Notes under the pieces: generated by a model | What the model was told of the DNA's origin: nothing | Database searches by the model: none | The model's input: the letters and a program-made list of their open reading frames with translations, nothing else | Shown: positions 43,977 to 53,798 of the stretch, one piece after another | How positions within the stretch are numbered: position 1 is the stretch's first letter | Layout: the number at the start of each line of letters is the position of its first letter | NCBI RefSeq assembly: GCF_027812955.1 | Contig: NZ_JAPYZV010000002.1 | Location: forward strand, 186,001-250,000 | Direction: 5' to 3' | Origin: Pedococcus sp. 5OH_020 | GTDB taxonomy: Bacteria; Actinomycetota; Actinomycetes; Actinomycetales; Dermatophilaceae | DNA length: 64,000 bases | Made by a program: the position numbers and the translations under genes

Positions 43977-45101
43977 TCAGCGAGGCGGTCGAGGAACCGT
44001 GACGTGAAAGGCCGCTCCGGGGGCCGCGTCGGTGACCCAGATCCGACCGCCCATGGTGTCCATCAGTCGACGAGCGATGTGCAGCCCGAGCCCCGTTCCG
44101 GCCGTGGGGCCGCGCTCCAGGCGGCTGAACGGCTCGAACACCGTCTCCGCCAGCTCGGCCGGGACCCCGGGACCGAAGTCGCGTACGACGATCTCCACCA
44201 GGTCGCCGGTCCCCTTGGCCGACACCTGCACGGGGCTGCCCGGGCCCGCGTACTGGTCCGCGTTCCTGAGGAGGTTGGTGAGCACCTGGCGCAGCCGCAC
44301 AGGGTCACACACGGCAGTACCGACGTCGTCATCGCCCAGCCACTCGAACGTCCGCACGTTCGCCGGCCCCAGACCGTCGAGCGCACGCCTCACCACCCGA
44401 GCGACGTCCGCCTCTTGCAGCGTGACGCTGAAGTTCGTCTCGCCGATGCCTGAGGCGGCGGTGAGGAGGTCGTCGAGCAGGTGCTGGATGAGGTCCGCCT
44501 CGGAGAGCATGACGCGGTAGAACTCGGCCCGCTGCTCGCTGTCGATCGCCTCGCCGCGGGAGAGAAGGATCTGCAGGTATCCCTTGATCGGGGTCAGGGG
44601 TGTCCGCAGCTCGTGGGTCACCGTGGCGATGAAGTCGTCCTTGGTCTGTTCGAGCCTCCGCTCACTGGCCCAGAGGGCCTCCTCCGCCTGCTCCCGGGCA
44701 ACCAGGGCGGCGTCGAGGATCTCCTGCTGCTCGCTCAGCACGTGGTTCCTGAGCGCGGTCGTGTATCCCTCGGCGAGGGCCGCGACGACCTGTCGCCACC
44801 GCTGCGGCATCTCGTCCGTGGGCGCACCCAAGTGGTCGGAGAGCCCCAGCAGCACGACGAGCGTTCTCGACAGGCTGCGCGGCTGGGTGAAGTGCGCCTC
44901 GACGAGCCGCGCGCCGACCCGCAGCGCGGACTCGGGACTGAACGGTCGGCTGACCAGCGCGACCTCCAGCTCTCGGACGAGCTCGGCCAGCAGAGCCCTG
45001 GCCTCCTCCCCGCTGAGGGAGACGTAGCTGGTGCCCAGGACGGCCCGCGCCCATACGTCGGCGGCCTCCGCCGGGAGGCGCCGAAGCTGCTGGTCAGGCA
45101 C
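43977..45101 (-). CDS. Soluble sensor histidine kinase
   Basis: 374 residues from GTG 45101. Residues 1-135 are a helical sensor region of unknown type with no membrane helix. The HisKA domain carries H163 in TVTHELRTPLTPIKGYLQ, and the HATPase domain has LTNLLRNADQYAGPG (N box), DFGPGVP and TGLGLHIARRL. No response regulator is adjacent, so it is an orphan here. It starts 23 bp after the methyltransferase stop, in the same direction. Confidence 0.88.
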   Translation of the reverse strand: MPDQQLRRLPAEAADVWARAVLGTSYVSLSGEEARALLAELVRELEVALVSRPFSPESALRVGARLVEAHFTQPRSLSRTLVVLLGLSDHLGAPTDEMPQRWRQVVAALAEGYTTALRNHVLSEQQEILDAALVAREQAEEALWASERRLEQTKDDFIATVTHELRTPLTPIKGYLQILLSRGEAIDSEQRAEFYRVMLSEADLIQHLLDDLLTAASGIGETNFSVTLQEADVARVVRRALDGLGPANVRTFEWLGDDDVGTAVCDPVRLRQVLTNLLRNADQYAGPGSPVQVSAKGTGDLVEIVVRDFGPGVPAELAETVFEPFSRLERGPTAGTGLGLHIARRLMDTMGGRIWVTDAAPGAAFHVTVPRPPR

Positions 45102-45124
45102 GGTCGCTCTCGTCTACGGCGGGG

Positions 45125-45928
45125 TCACGTCTTGGCGCCGACTCCGGCGTACCCGACCATGCGCTCACCGGCCACGTCGACGGGGTCGTCGTCGGGTCGC
45201 CACCGCGGGATCGGCACCAGGCCGGGTGGGACGAGCTGCAGCCCGGAGAAGAACGTCGCGATCTGTTCCCCGGTCCGCATCGTCATCGGCGTAGGGGTCC
45301 GCTGGTAGAGCAGCTGGTGGGTGGCCGCCAGGTCGGGCTGGCCATCCGAGCTGGCATGCGAGATGGCCACGTGGCTGCCCGGTGGCAGCGGTTCGCAGAG
45401 GCGCCGCACCGCCGACTGCGGATCGTCCTGGTCCGGGACGAAGTGCAGCACGGCCACGAGCAGCAAGGCGACCGGAGCCCCGAAGTCCACCAGCGACTTC
45501 ACGGCCGGGTCCTCGAAGATCTGCTCGGGCTGACGAAGGTCGGCCTCCACCACGGTCGACCCGCGGGTGTCGGCCAGGATCGCCCGGCTGTGCGCCACGG
45601 CGACAGGGTCGTTGTCCACGTACACGACTCGTGCTTCAGGGTTGACCCGCTGGGCGATCTCGTGGACGTTGCCCGCCGTGGGGATCCCAGAGCCCACATC
45701 CACGAACTGGCTGATCCCCTGACCGGCGAGGTAGTGCACCGACCGGCGCAGGAAGCTCCTGTTCGCCTGCATGATGTGCGGCAGCTCGGGCCACAGCCGG
45801 ATCGCCTCGTCGGCCATCTTCCGGTCCACAGCGAAGTTGTGCGAGCCGCCGAGGTAGTAGTCGTACACCCTGGCCGCGCTGGGACGTGACACGTCGATGC
45901 CCGCGGGCGCCCACTGAGGTCGGTTCAT
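45125..45928 (-). CDS. SAM-dependent methyltransferase, DUF574 family
   Basis: 267 residues from ATG 45928, with GGGGAGG upstream. The family signature is clear: PSAARVYDYYLGGSHNFAVD near 16-35, QANRSFLRRSVHYLAGQGI, then the SAM site FVDVGSGIPTAGNVHEIAQ and VYVDNDPVAVAHSRAIL. This family is expanded in actinobacteria; targets are mostly unknown. It is upstream of the histidine kinase and probably co-transcribed with it. Confidence 0.9.
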   Translation of the reverse strand: MNRPQWAPAGIDVSRPSAARVYDYYLGGSHNFAVDRKMADEAIRLWPELPHIMQANRSFLRRSVHYLAGQGISQFVDVGSGIPTAGNVHEIAQRVNPEARVVYVDNDPVAVAHSRAILADTRGSTVVEADLRQPEQIFEDPAVKSLVDFGAPVALLLVAVLHFVPDQDDPQSAVRRLCEPLPPGSHVAISHASSDGQPDLAATHQLLYQRTPTPMTMRTGEQIATFFSGLQLVPPGLVPIPRWRPDDDPVDVAGERMVGYAGVGAKT

Positions 45929-46130
45929 GGATCCTCCCCACGCCGGTCGCGGAGCCTCTAAAACAGAGACCCGCGAAGGTTCGCTCCCCACACCGGACCC
46001 GACGACAGCGCACGCAACACGCCGCAAAACGCACTCGGTCGCCAAGCCACACCGCTAGACGCACTCAACGTACCTCTCGCGGCCCTTCCCCGCAGGCAGC
46101 CAGAGAAATCCCGTCGGCACTGCCCGGACG

Positions 46131-47738
46131 TCACGCCTGAAGCACGTGCTCCTGACGGTACCCCGTTGTCAGGTCGGTCAGGGCCACGGAGATGATCCCC
46201 GCCGGGTCCACCGTGTACCGCTCCTCGATGGTCGGACCGTTGTCCTGCCGCACGACCGGTATGTCGTGCAGCCCGTTGGAGGGGGAGTCGGAGGCCGAGT
46301 CGAGGCCGCCTCCAGCGTGCAGCCGCTGCAGCTTCGGCTCGAACGGGAAGGAGATGTCCGCGACCGGTACGAGGTCGCCGCGAGGCTCGCCGTACTCGTC
46401 GACCGACGAGTACTCGACGAACCGGAACCAGCCTACGTTGTGGGCCGCCTGGTAGCGCCGGGTGACGACGACGGGTTCCGCGGGTGACTCGACACCGACC
46501 ACCTCCGCAGTGACGAGCGAGCGGTCCAGCACCGGGTCGAACGACAGGGACGCGCCACCTTCGCGCTCACGGAAGACTCCGAAGCCGCGGGACAGGCGGT
46601 CGCGCAGCGAGAAGCCCGCATCCCGGTCCGCCGCGATGGCCAGGCCCACGGCAGTCGAGGCGCTGGGCATCGGTGAGCGGTGCACCCTCCGACCGAAACG
46701 GGCTCTGAGCACGCGCGGCACGAGTGGGAGGCCACTGGCCCCACCGACGATGTAGATGCCCGCCACACCCTCCAGGTCGGTGCTGTCCTCCGCCTGGGAG
46801 CTGAGGTGCCGGACGAGAGGTTCCATGGCGTCGACCGTCGCCTCCACGAGGGGAGCGGCGGCGGCGTAGTAGTCGTCCACCCCCACGTTCACGACGGTGC
46901 CTTCGTCGCCTTCTTCGTCGCGGCGCGCCAAAGGGACCTCCACGGCGACTCTGCGGGACTGCGGGGTGAGCCGCTCCTTCGCGTCGCGGCACTCGTCGAG
47001 CAGCGCCTCCCAGGACTCTGGCGCCAGCTCCTGCCGGCTGCGTCCCGCCACGCGGAGAGCGGTCTCGGCCAGGACCTCGTCGAAGTCGTCACCGCCGAGG
47101 CGGTTCACTCCGAAGGAGGCGAGGACCTCGTGCGCGGTGCCGGACAGCTCCAGCAGAGACGCGTCGAAGGTGCCGCCACCGAGGTCGTAGACGATCACGA
47201 GGTTGCGCCGGGACGTGATCGAGCGGGCCTGCCGGTGGGCGAACTCGAAGCTGGCGGCCGACGGCTCGTTGACCATACCGACGACCTCGAAGCCCGCGCG
47301 GCGGCACGCCTCCAGGGTGAGGAACCGCTGAGCGCTGTCCGCGTGTGCCGGCACGCCCAGCACGGTGCGTGGGGCGTCCTCGCCCAGAGCGCCCTCGACG
47401 CTCGAGTCGCCCCGCAGCGCCTCCAACAGGGCCTCGAAGAAGCCCGTCAGCACCTCGAGCAGCGGCACCCGGCGCTCACCGAGGCGCATCGTCGTCTCCG
47501 CGGTGACGCGCGGCTCGGCCAGGACGCGCTTGAAGGAGCGGACGAAGGGCGCACCTCGGCGCGCCGCCTCGAGGGCCGCGAAACCGTAGACGACCTTTCC
47601 GCCGTCGTCCGCCGCGACGGTGGGGAAGTGGCCGTGCGCGTCACCGTCCTGGTCGAGGAAGGTCACCACGGGGTAGTTGCCCCTGTCCGCATGGGCGATG
47701 ACGGTGTGTGTCGTGCCGAAGTCGAGGCCCAGATCCAT
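46131..47738 (-). CDS. Hsp70-family ATPase without a typical substrate-binding domain
   Basis: 535 residues from ATG 47738. The actin-like ATPase shows GLDFGTTHTVIAHADRG (phosphate 1), IVYDLGGGTFDASLLEL (phosphate 2), NEPSAASFEFA and the C-terminal adenosine site YIVGGASGLPLVPRVL. The last 140 residues are beta-rich but do not match DnaK's peptide-binding domain or lid, and no GrpE or DnaJ gene is nearby. A TACCCT box ends six bases before the start, suggesting a leaderless transcript. Specialised chaperone-like role unknown. Confidence 0.85.
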   Translation of the reverse strand: MDLGLDFGTTHTVIAHADRGNYPVVTFLDQDGDAHGHFPTVAADDGGKVVYGFAALEAARRGAPFVRSFKRVLAEPRVTAETTMRLGERRVPLLEVLTGFFEALLEALRGDSSVEGALGEDAPRTVLGVPAHADSAQRFLTLEACRRAGFEVVGMVNEPSAASFEFAHRQARSITSRRNLVIVYDLGGGTFDASLLELSGTAHEVLASFGVNRLGGDDFDEVLAETALRVAGRSRQELAPESWEALLDECRDAKERLTPQSRRVAVEVPLARRDEEGDEGTVVNVGVDDYYAAAAPLVEATVDAMEPLVRHLSSQAEDSTDLEGVAGIYIVGGASGLPLVPRVLRARFGRRVHRSPMPSASTAVGLAIAADRDAGFSLRDRLSRGFGVFREREGGASLSFDPVLDRSLVTAEVVGVESPAEPVVVTRRYQAAHNVGWFRFVEYSSVDEYGEPRGDLVPVADISFPFEPKLQRLHAGGGLDSASDSPSNGLHDIPVVRQDNGPTIEERYTVDPAGIISVALTDLTTGYRQEHVLQA

Positions 47739-47816
47739 GCCCCAAGGGTAGGCGGAGTGCCCCGACGGTCCTGAGCGTGCCCGCGATGCGTCCTGCGGGA
47801 CGTCCGGACGGGAACG

Positions 47817-48263
47817 TCAGCCGGTCCGGGTCAGCTCCGCCAGCGGTATGGTGCGCCGCCCTTTGACCTCGTACTGCGCGAAGCTGGGGGCACGGGCAAG
47901 GACGACGTCCCGCCATACCCGGTCGCGCTCCTCGCCCTCGAGCACCCTCACGCTCGCGGCGAACGTCTCCCGCCCGACCTGCACTTGGGCGCTCTCCGCG
48001 TGCCGAAGGTTCTTGAACCACTGCGGCTCCTGGGGCAGGCCGCCCGCGGACCCCACGACGATGTGACCCTCACCGTGCGGGAACCAGCTGACCGCCGCGG
48101 TGCGCGGCTGCCCGCTCTTGCGGCCGGCAACCGTGAGCAGCACGACCTGCAGGCCCCTGACCCGACCGCCGACCCGTCCGCCGGACTTCCGGTACAGCCA
48201 CACCATCGTCGTCGAGCCGAACCGCCACAGCGTCTTCTGCACGCGGCTCCCGAGACTGCTCAC
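47817..48263 (-). CDS. Deazaflavin (F420)-dependent nitroreductase-family protein
   Basis: 148 residues from GTG 48263, behind AGGAGGAC. Family text: LLTVAGRKSGQPRTAAVSWF, VVGSAGGLPQEPQWFKNLRH, and the tail PSFAQYEVKGRRTIPLAEL. Members bind F420 or similar in a split-barrel fold. Sits between the Hsp70-like gene and the divergent azoreductase-like gene. Confidence 0.88.
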   Translation of the reverse strand: MSSLGSRVQKTLWRFGSTTMVWLYRKSGGRVGGRVRGLQVVLLTVAGRKSGQPRTAAVSWFPHGEGHIVVGSAGGLPQEPQWFKNLRHAESAQVQVGRETFAASVRVLEGEERDRVWRDVVLARAPSFAQYEVKGRRTIPLAELTRTG

Positions 48264-48548
48264 GTGTCCTCCTAGGGACAAGCCTGCCGGTCCTACGATG
48301 GCCGGTGCAGCCGATCCTCCCACCGCGGACCGTCTGCGTCGACGCCCGAACGTACGGTGCGGTGACCAGGCTGGATGACGTGGCGACCACGCGAGAGGGC
48401 GTCGTGCCGGTGCCTGCCTGAGCGCGCGCTTGACCGCCTCTACGTCAATCAGGCCTTGCTCGCAGGCGGTCCAGCGAGAAGAGTGCGGTCGAGGACGCAT
48501 CGGTCCTCGACCGTGCAGGGACATCTCTGGCTCGAGGAGGCCACCCCG

Positions 48549-49265
48549 ATGAAGCTCCTGCACGTCATCGCGTCGCCACGCGACAAGAACTCCAACACCC
48601 TTCGGGTGTCCCACGCGTTGATCGACGAGCTGAGGGCCGCCCATGCCGACCTCGTCGTCGACGTCGTGGACCTCTATCGTCACGACCTGCCGGCCATTGC
48701 CGGCCACAACATCAAGGCGAAGTACACGATCATGATGGGCCAGCCCGTCAGCAAGGCCCACGTCGAGTCGTGGCGAGAGATCGAGCGGGCGATCGAGCGC
48801 TTCCTGTCCGCGGACCTGTACGTGATCTCCACGCCCATGTGGAACTTCAGCATCCCGTACGCCCTGAAGTACTACATTGACTGCATCGTCCAGCCGGGAT
48901 ATGTGTTCACCTACAACGACCTCGGCCAGGCGGTCCCTCTGGTGCACGGACGGAAGATGATCTGTGTCACCTCGCGAGGTGGGGACTACGGTCCCCTCAG
49001 CCCGATGCACGCGTACGACTTCCAGGAGCCCTACCTGCGGACGATCTTCGGGTTCATCGGCATCACGGACGTCGAGTTCGTCAACTCCCAGCCCATGGAT
49101 GTCACTCCGGCCCTCCGGGAGATGGCGCAGCAGGCCGCGATGGAGCAGGTCCACACGCTCGCAGCCGCGCGCGACTGGGCAGCGGTGTCGAACGAGCCGG
49201 CCGAGGCCAGCCCTCTTGGGCTCAAGCCTCAGCCGCTCGCCACGGCAGCCGACCAGGTGTACTGA
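48549..49265 (+). CDS. FMN-dependent NADH:quinone/azo oxidoreductase (AzoR-like)
   Basis: 238 residues from ATG 48549, with GAGGAGG upstream; a longer frame from 48375 was rejected. Flavodoxin-like fold: LHVIASPRDKNSNTLRVSHA (FMN phosphate loop), PMWNFSIPYALKYYIDCIV (the conserved WNF/PxxLK segment) and VTSRGGDYGP. Reduces quinones or azo compounds by two electrons. It converges with the GH38 gene, leaving only 8 bp between the stops. Confidence 0.88.
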   Translation: MKLLHVIASPRDKNSNTLRVSHALIDELRAAHADLVVDVVDLYRHDLPAIAGHNIKAKYTIMMGQPVSKAHVESWREIERAIERFLSADLYVISTPMWNFSIPYALKYYIDCIVQPGYVFTYNDLGQAVPLVHGRKMICVTSRGGDYGPLSPMHAYDFQEPYLRTIFGFIGITDVEFVNSQPMDVTPALREMAQQAAMEQVHTLAAARDWAAVSNEPAEASPLGLKPQPLATAADQVY

Positions 49266-49273
49266 GAAGTAGG

Positions 49274-52200
49274 TCAACGCCGGGTGACGCGCATCGTGAC
49301 GACCTCGAAGGCCCCCAGCCTCACCTCGACGACCCCGTGGGCAACCTCCAGGGCAGCCTCGTTCAGCGGTTCCTCGATCAGGTTCGTCAGGACCACTCGC
49401 TCCCCCGGGAAGGCCAGGTGGACCGTTCCGGAGGTACGCCCGCCGAGGCACTCGTACAGCCTCACGACGAGGTCGCCGGACCGGTCCGCCGACTCCTTGA
49501 CGCTCGAGAGCACGAGTCCCTCGCCGTGGACGCTGACGAGCGGCTCGAACCCATGGTCACCGGAGCTGTGACGTGCCGGCACGTTGAGGAGAGCGCCTTC
49601 CGCCGTGGCCGACGCCACGTCGGCCCCGACGACCAGACCGTACCGGTGCACGTGCAGCCCCTGGTCGGTCTCCGGGTCGGGGAAGCGCGGCGCCCGCAGC
49701 AACGACAGCCGCACGCAGGTCACGATGCCCTCGTCCCCCGGCTCGCGCGCGACGTCGAAGCCGTACGTGGAGTCGTTGACCAAGGCGACGCCGAAGCCAG
49801 GTTCCTGCACGAGCAGGAACCGGTGCATCGAGGTCTCGAACCTCGCCGCCTCCCAGCTGGTGTTCCTGTGGGTCACCCGCTGGTAGTGCCCGAACTGCGT
49901 CTCCGCGACCGTGTGCTGCGCCCGCACGTCGAGGGGGAAGGCCACCTTGAGCAGCTTCTCCGTCTCGTGCCAGTCCGTGACCTGCTCGACCTGCAGAACC
50001 CGCGCGCCGGCCGCGAGCGAGATCACCTGGCGGACGGTGGAGTGAGGCGTGATGGCTCGCTCGACCACGACGTGCGCGCCGCCAGCCTCGATCCGCGCGT
50101 CAAGCCTTGACACGTCCCGCAGATCCGTGACGCGGTTGCGGTAGAACGAGTCGACGTCCCAGGCGTCCCACCGGTTCGGGAAGTCCTGGTGGAGCTGAAG
50201 GAGGTTCGCCTCACGGCCGGGAGCGACCGACTCTCGGCCCGTGGCAAGATCCACGGCCGAGGTGACGAGCCCCTGCGCCGAGATGGCGACGCGGACCACG
50301 CCGTTGTCCAGGACATAGCCGCCGCCCTCATGGTGGAGCCGGACGGCGGCGACCGCGCAGGGGCGCGGTTCGGCAGCACGCCCTGCACGGGCCTCAGGGT
50401 CCGCGACGACCCTCCCGCCCCCAGCCGGTATGCCGTGTCGCACGAACGGTGCAGGGTTCGCCTCGACCTCCCGGTCGCCCTCGCCGACGAGCGCGGCGAG
50501 CGCCCGAGCCACCAGGGCCTCCGCCTCACGTGTGACCCGCTCGTACTGCGCGACCGCCTCACGATGGACCCACGCGATCGACGTGCCGGGGAGGATGTCG
50601 TGGAACTGTTGCAGCAGCACCTGCTTCCACAGGGAGTCGAGCTCGTCGTGCGGGTACTCGACGCCCGCGCGCACGGCCGCGGTGGCCGCCCAGAGCTCTG
50701 CCTCCACGAGGAGGTGCTCGGTCCGGCGGTTGCCCTGCTTGGTCCGGTGCTGCGACGTCAGGGTCGCCCGGTGCAGCTCGAGATAGAGCTCGCCCACCCA
50801 GACCGGGGGGTCCCGCAGCTCCAGCTCGCCGTGCGCTCGCTCGAAGAAGTCGTCGGGATGCTCCCATTGGACCGTCGGGCTCCCTTCGAGGGCGGCCAGC
50901 CGGCTTGCCTTGCCCGTCATCTCACGCGTGGTACCGCCGCCCCCGTCGCCCCACCCGACCGGCGCGACGGACCCGGTCGCCACGCGGCTCTCGGCGAACT
51001 GACGGGAGGCCTTGGCCAGCTCCATACCCGACAGCTGGGAGTTGTAGGTGTCCATCGGGGGGAAGTGCGTCAGGACGCGAGAGCCGTCGATGCCCTCCCA
51101 CAGGAAGGTGTGGTGCGGGAACCGGTTGACCTGGTTCCACGAGATCTTCTGAGTGAAGAACCAGTCGAACCCGGCCCGCCTGACGAGCTGAGGCAGCGCC
51201 GGGGAGTACCCGAAGCTGTCCGGCAACCACACGCCCCGGCACCGCACGCCGAGCTCCTGCTCGAAGAACCGCTGCCCGTAGAGGAACTGCCGGACCAGAG
51301 ACTCTCCAGAAGGCATCACCGTGTCGCTCTCCACCCACATCCCGCCCAGCGGCACGAACCGTCCGGACGCGACTGCTTTGGTGACGCGCTCGTAGACCTC
51401 GGGACGGTGCTCCTTGAGCCAGGCGTACTGCTGCGCACTGGACATCCCGTACAGGAAGTCGTCGGTCTCCTCGATGAGCGCGACCATGGACGACGTCGTG
51501 CGGGCGACCTTGCGGACCGTCTCGCGCACCGGCCACAGCCAGGCCGAGTCGATGTGCGCGTGCCCGATGGCCGAGATCCTGTGGACGGTGGTGCTGGCCG
51601 GCTTGGCCAGCACCCTGGCCAGCGCTTGTCGGCACTCCCCCGCAGTGCCGCTGATGCCCTGGAGGTCGAGCCGGTCCAGCGCGTCGTCGAGAGCCTGGAG
51701 GACCTGCATCCGACGTGGCCCCTGCGGTAGCTCCGCCTGGAGCTCGAGCAGCACCTCGAGGTCGAGAGCCAGCTCCCAGACCTCGCGGTCGAACAGGGCG
51801 AGGTCCATCCGGCGCGATCGGTACAGCTTCGTGCCGGAGGCCGTCGTGAGGTCGCCCTCACGCGTCGGCGCGAAGGGGTGGTGGGGGTCGAGCAGGAGGG
51901 GGTTGGAGGCCGCCTCGACGAACAGCTCGACGTGCTGTCCCGCCTGCGCCGCCTCGGACACCAGGACCCACTGGCTACGGGGGTTGACCCCCTTCAGCGG
52001 GACACCGTCGCGGCGGTACACCAGACCCTCGCACTGGAACCCGGGCAGCTCGGCGTCGAACCCCAGGTCGACGAGGGCCTCGACCCTGCTGCCGGCCCAC
52101 TGCGACGGCACCGTTCCGCTCAGCCGGAACCAGGTGGTGCCCCACGGCGCTCCCCACGGCGTCCCGACGGCATACGGCCCATAGTCCAGCGCGAGGCCCT

Positions 52201-52339
52201 CCACCGGCGGCACCGGTTCGCCGGGCAGCTCACACCATTCGACGGTGAGCGGCACCGAGGTCGCGTGGACCGCCGGCCGCACGCGTTCGGCCAGGACGCG
52301 GGCCGCCCGTCCGATGGTCAGCTGGACGTCGTCGTGCAT
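49274..52339 (-). CDS. Alpha-mannosidase, GH38
   Basis: 1,021 residues from ATG 52339. An N-terminal beta region precedes the catalytic barrel with the zinc motif GHAHIDSAWLWP (H262, D264), the catalytic nucleophile D374 in WLPDSFGYSP, and GGMWVESDTVMPSGESLVRQ. HDILPGTS carries a further zinc His. The C-terminal beta-sandwich domains run from about 620. No signal peptide, so a cytoplasmic exo-mannosidase. It follows the SpoIIE-type phosphatase by 28 bp on the same strand, with no obvious functional link. Confidence 0.92.
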   Translation of the reverse strand: MHDDVQLTIGRAARVLAERVRPAVHATSVPLTVEWCELPGEPVPPVEGLALDYGPYAVGTPWGAPWGTTWFRLSGTVPSQWAGSRVEALVDLGFDAELPGFQCEGLVYRRDGVPLKGVNPRSQWVLVSEAAQAGQHVELFVEAASNPLLLDPHHPFAPTREGDLTTASGTKLYRSRRMDLALFDREVWELALDLEVLLELQAELPQGPRRMQVLQALDDALDRLDLQGISGTAGECRQALARVLAKPASTTVHRISAIGHAHIDSAWLWPVRETVRKVARTTSSMVALIEETDDFLYGMSSAQQYAWLKEHRPEVYERVTKAVASGRFVPLGGMWVESDTVMPSGESLVRQFLYGQRFFEQELGVRCRGVWLPDSFGYSPALPQLVRRAGFDWFFTQKISWNQVNRFPHHTFLWEGIDGSRVLTHFPPMDTYNSQLSGMELAKASRQFAESRVATGSVAPVGWGDGGGGTTREMTGKASRLAALEGSPTVQWEHPDDFFERAHGELELRDPPVWVGELYLELHRATLTSQHRTKQGNRRTEHLLVEAELWAATAAVRAGVEYPHDELDSLWKQVLLQQFHDILPGTSIAWVHREAVAQYERVTREAEALVARALAALVGEGDREVEANPAPFVRHGIPAGGGRVVADPEARAGRAAEPRPCAVAAVRLHHEGGGYVLDNGVVRVAISAQGLVTSAVDLATGRESVAPGREANLLQLHQDFPNRWDAWDVDSFYRNRVTDLRDVSRLDARIEAGGAHVVVERAITPHSTVRQVISLAAGARVLQVEQVTDWHETEKLLKVAFPLDVRAQHTVAETQFGHYQRVTHRNTSWEAARFETSMHRFLLVQEPGFGVALVNDSTYGFDVAREPGDEGIVTCVRLSLLRAPRFPDPETDQGLHVHRYGLVVGADVASATAEGALLNVPARHSSGDHGFEPLVSVHGEGLVLSSVKESADRSGDLVVRLYECLGGRTSGTVHLAFPGERVVLTNLIEEPLNEAALEVAHGVVEVRLGAFEVVTMRVTRR

Positions 52340-52367
52340 CGCTGCCTGCCGGGGTCCGTACTCGTCG

Positions 52368-53768
52368 TCACGCCCGCACGACGACCAGCGCGACGTCGTC
52401 CCGCAGGGCCTCTCCGGGGACCAGCTCCGCGAGAAGGCGGTCGGCCAGGTCCTCCACCGGGAGGCCGCGGTGACGCGTGAGGGCATCCTCGAGTCGCTGG
52501 ATCCCCGCGTCGATGTCCTCGTCGCGGCGCTCGACCAGGCCGTCGGTGTACATGACCAGCACGTCGCCCGGGCGGACCGCCGCGGTCGCGAGGGGGCGGG
52601 GCATGATCTCTGGGGCGGCGGCCAGCGGCGGTCCCAGCGCCTGGTCGAGGTGCTCCACCTCGCCGTCGAGGTGTGCGAGCAGCGGTGGCAGGTGACCGGC
52701 GCTGCTGTAGACGGCGATGTGCTGGGCCGGGTCGAGGACGACCTTGATGGCGGTGGAGGCGGTGGCGTCGGGGTTCGTGCCCGCGATGCGGTCCAGAGCG
52801 CGGAGCGCGTTCGCGGGACCCACGTCCGCGACGGTGAGGGCGCTCAGCGCCGTACGCAGCTGTCCCATGACCGACGCCGCACCGACCCCGTGGCCGACGA
52901 CGTCACCGACCGCGAGCGCCACCCTGCCGTCGCCGATGTCAGCCACGTCGTACCAGTCACCGCCCACCCCGAGCGCCTCGGTGGCAGGCCGGTACCGCAC
53001 CGCGACCGCGACCCGCTCCGTCACGGCGTCGGGCACGAGCTGGGGCAGCATGAGCGCCTGGACCGCGACGCCGAGCTGGCGCCCCGCCTCCAGCTCGGCG
53101 TCGAAGAGGCGGCTCTGGTCCGCGACCGCGGCGGCCGCACGGACCGCGTCCTCCACGGACAGAGCGGTCGCGCCGGCCTCGGCGCCTCCAGGCAGGTGCG
53201 CAGCGAGGGCACTGACGTCGTGGATGGCGTACAGCAGCCAACGGAGCTTCGTGAGCGAATCGCTGAGTGGCACCACCGTGCTGGCCCAGAAACGGGCGGC
53301 CTTATGGCCCTCCGGCAGCTGGAGGTCGTAGCGATGGACTCCCAAGGCGGCCGGGCGGCCGGTGGCCAGGGCCGTCAGCAGAGCACGGCGTACGGAGTCG
53401 GCCGCGGGTACCCCGGCGTCCGTCACGTCCGGGAAGGCGTCGAACAGCCGGCGACCGAGGAGCTCGGTGGGACAGCGCCCGACCACCTCGAGATAGGCCC
53501 GGTTGCAGTCTCGGATCACCAGCTCGCCGTCGAGGAGGACACAGGGGCTGGGCAGCAGCTCGAACAGCGTGCGGTAGTCCAGGCTGCTGATCCTGGACGT
53601 CGGGTCGGCCTCGGGCGCGAGGGGCCCCAGGTAGCCTTCCAGCCGCGCGGCGGCCCGGTCAGGCACGGCGGTCCGCCCTGTCGAGGAGGCGACCCCACCG
53701 TTCGGTGCCGTGGACCCACGCCATGGCAGCACCTTAGAGCCTGGACGGGATCGGTTGGCGGGGAACAC
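52368..53768 (-). CDS. PAS-SpoIIE (PP2C-type) phosphatase
   Basis: Up to 466 residues. The start is uncertain: GTG 53768 gives the longest frame, GTG 53732 and GTG 53666 (VPDRAAARLEGYLGP) are equally possible. A PAS domain (about 64-190) starts at YRTLFELLPSPCVLLDGELV. A helical linker follows, then the SpoIIE phosphatase (about 245-466) with GGDWYDVADIGDG, VGDVVGHGVGAA, YSSAGHLPPLL and YTDGLVERR. Such proteins dephosphorylate anti-sigma-factor antagonists in stress control. It starts about 30 bp after the AI-2E-type gene. Confidence 0.85.
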   Translation of the reverse strand: MFPANRSRPGSKVLPWRGSTAPNGGVASSTGRTAVPDRAAARLEGYLGPLAPEADPTSRISSLDYRTLFELLPSPCVLLDGELVIRDCNRAYLEVVGRCPTELLGRRLFDAFPDVTDAGVPAADSVRRALLTALATGRPAALGVHRYDLQLPEGHKAARFWASTVVPLSDSLTKLRWLLYAIHDVSALAAHLPGGAEAGATALSVEDAVRAAAAVADQSRLFDAELEAGRQLGVAVQALMLPQLVPDAVTERVAVAVRYRPATEALGVGGDWYDVADIGDGRVALAVGDVVGHGVGAASVMGQLRTALSALTVADVGPANALRALDRIAGTNPDATASTAIKVVLDPAQHIAVYSSAGHLPPLLAHLDGEVEHLDQALGPPLAAAPEIMPRPLATAAVRPGDVLVMYTDGLVERRDEDIDAGIQRLEDALTRHRGLPVEDLADRLLAELVPGEALRDDVALVVVRA

Positions 53769-53798
53769 CAGAACGGACGTTCGTCGCGAAGGGGGCGG

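Noticed and set aside
46680-47774. 364-residue plus-strand frame
   Set aside because: Antisense to the Hsp70-like ATPase, whose motifs are intact.
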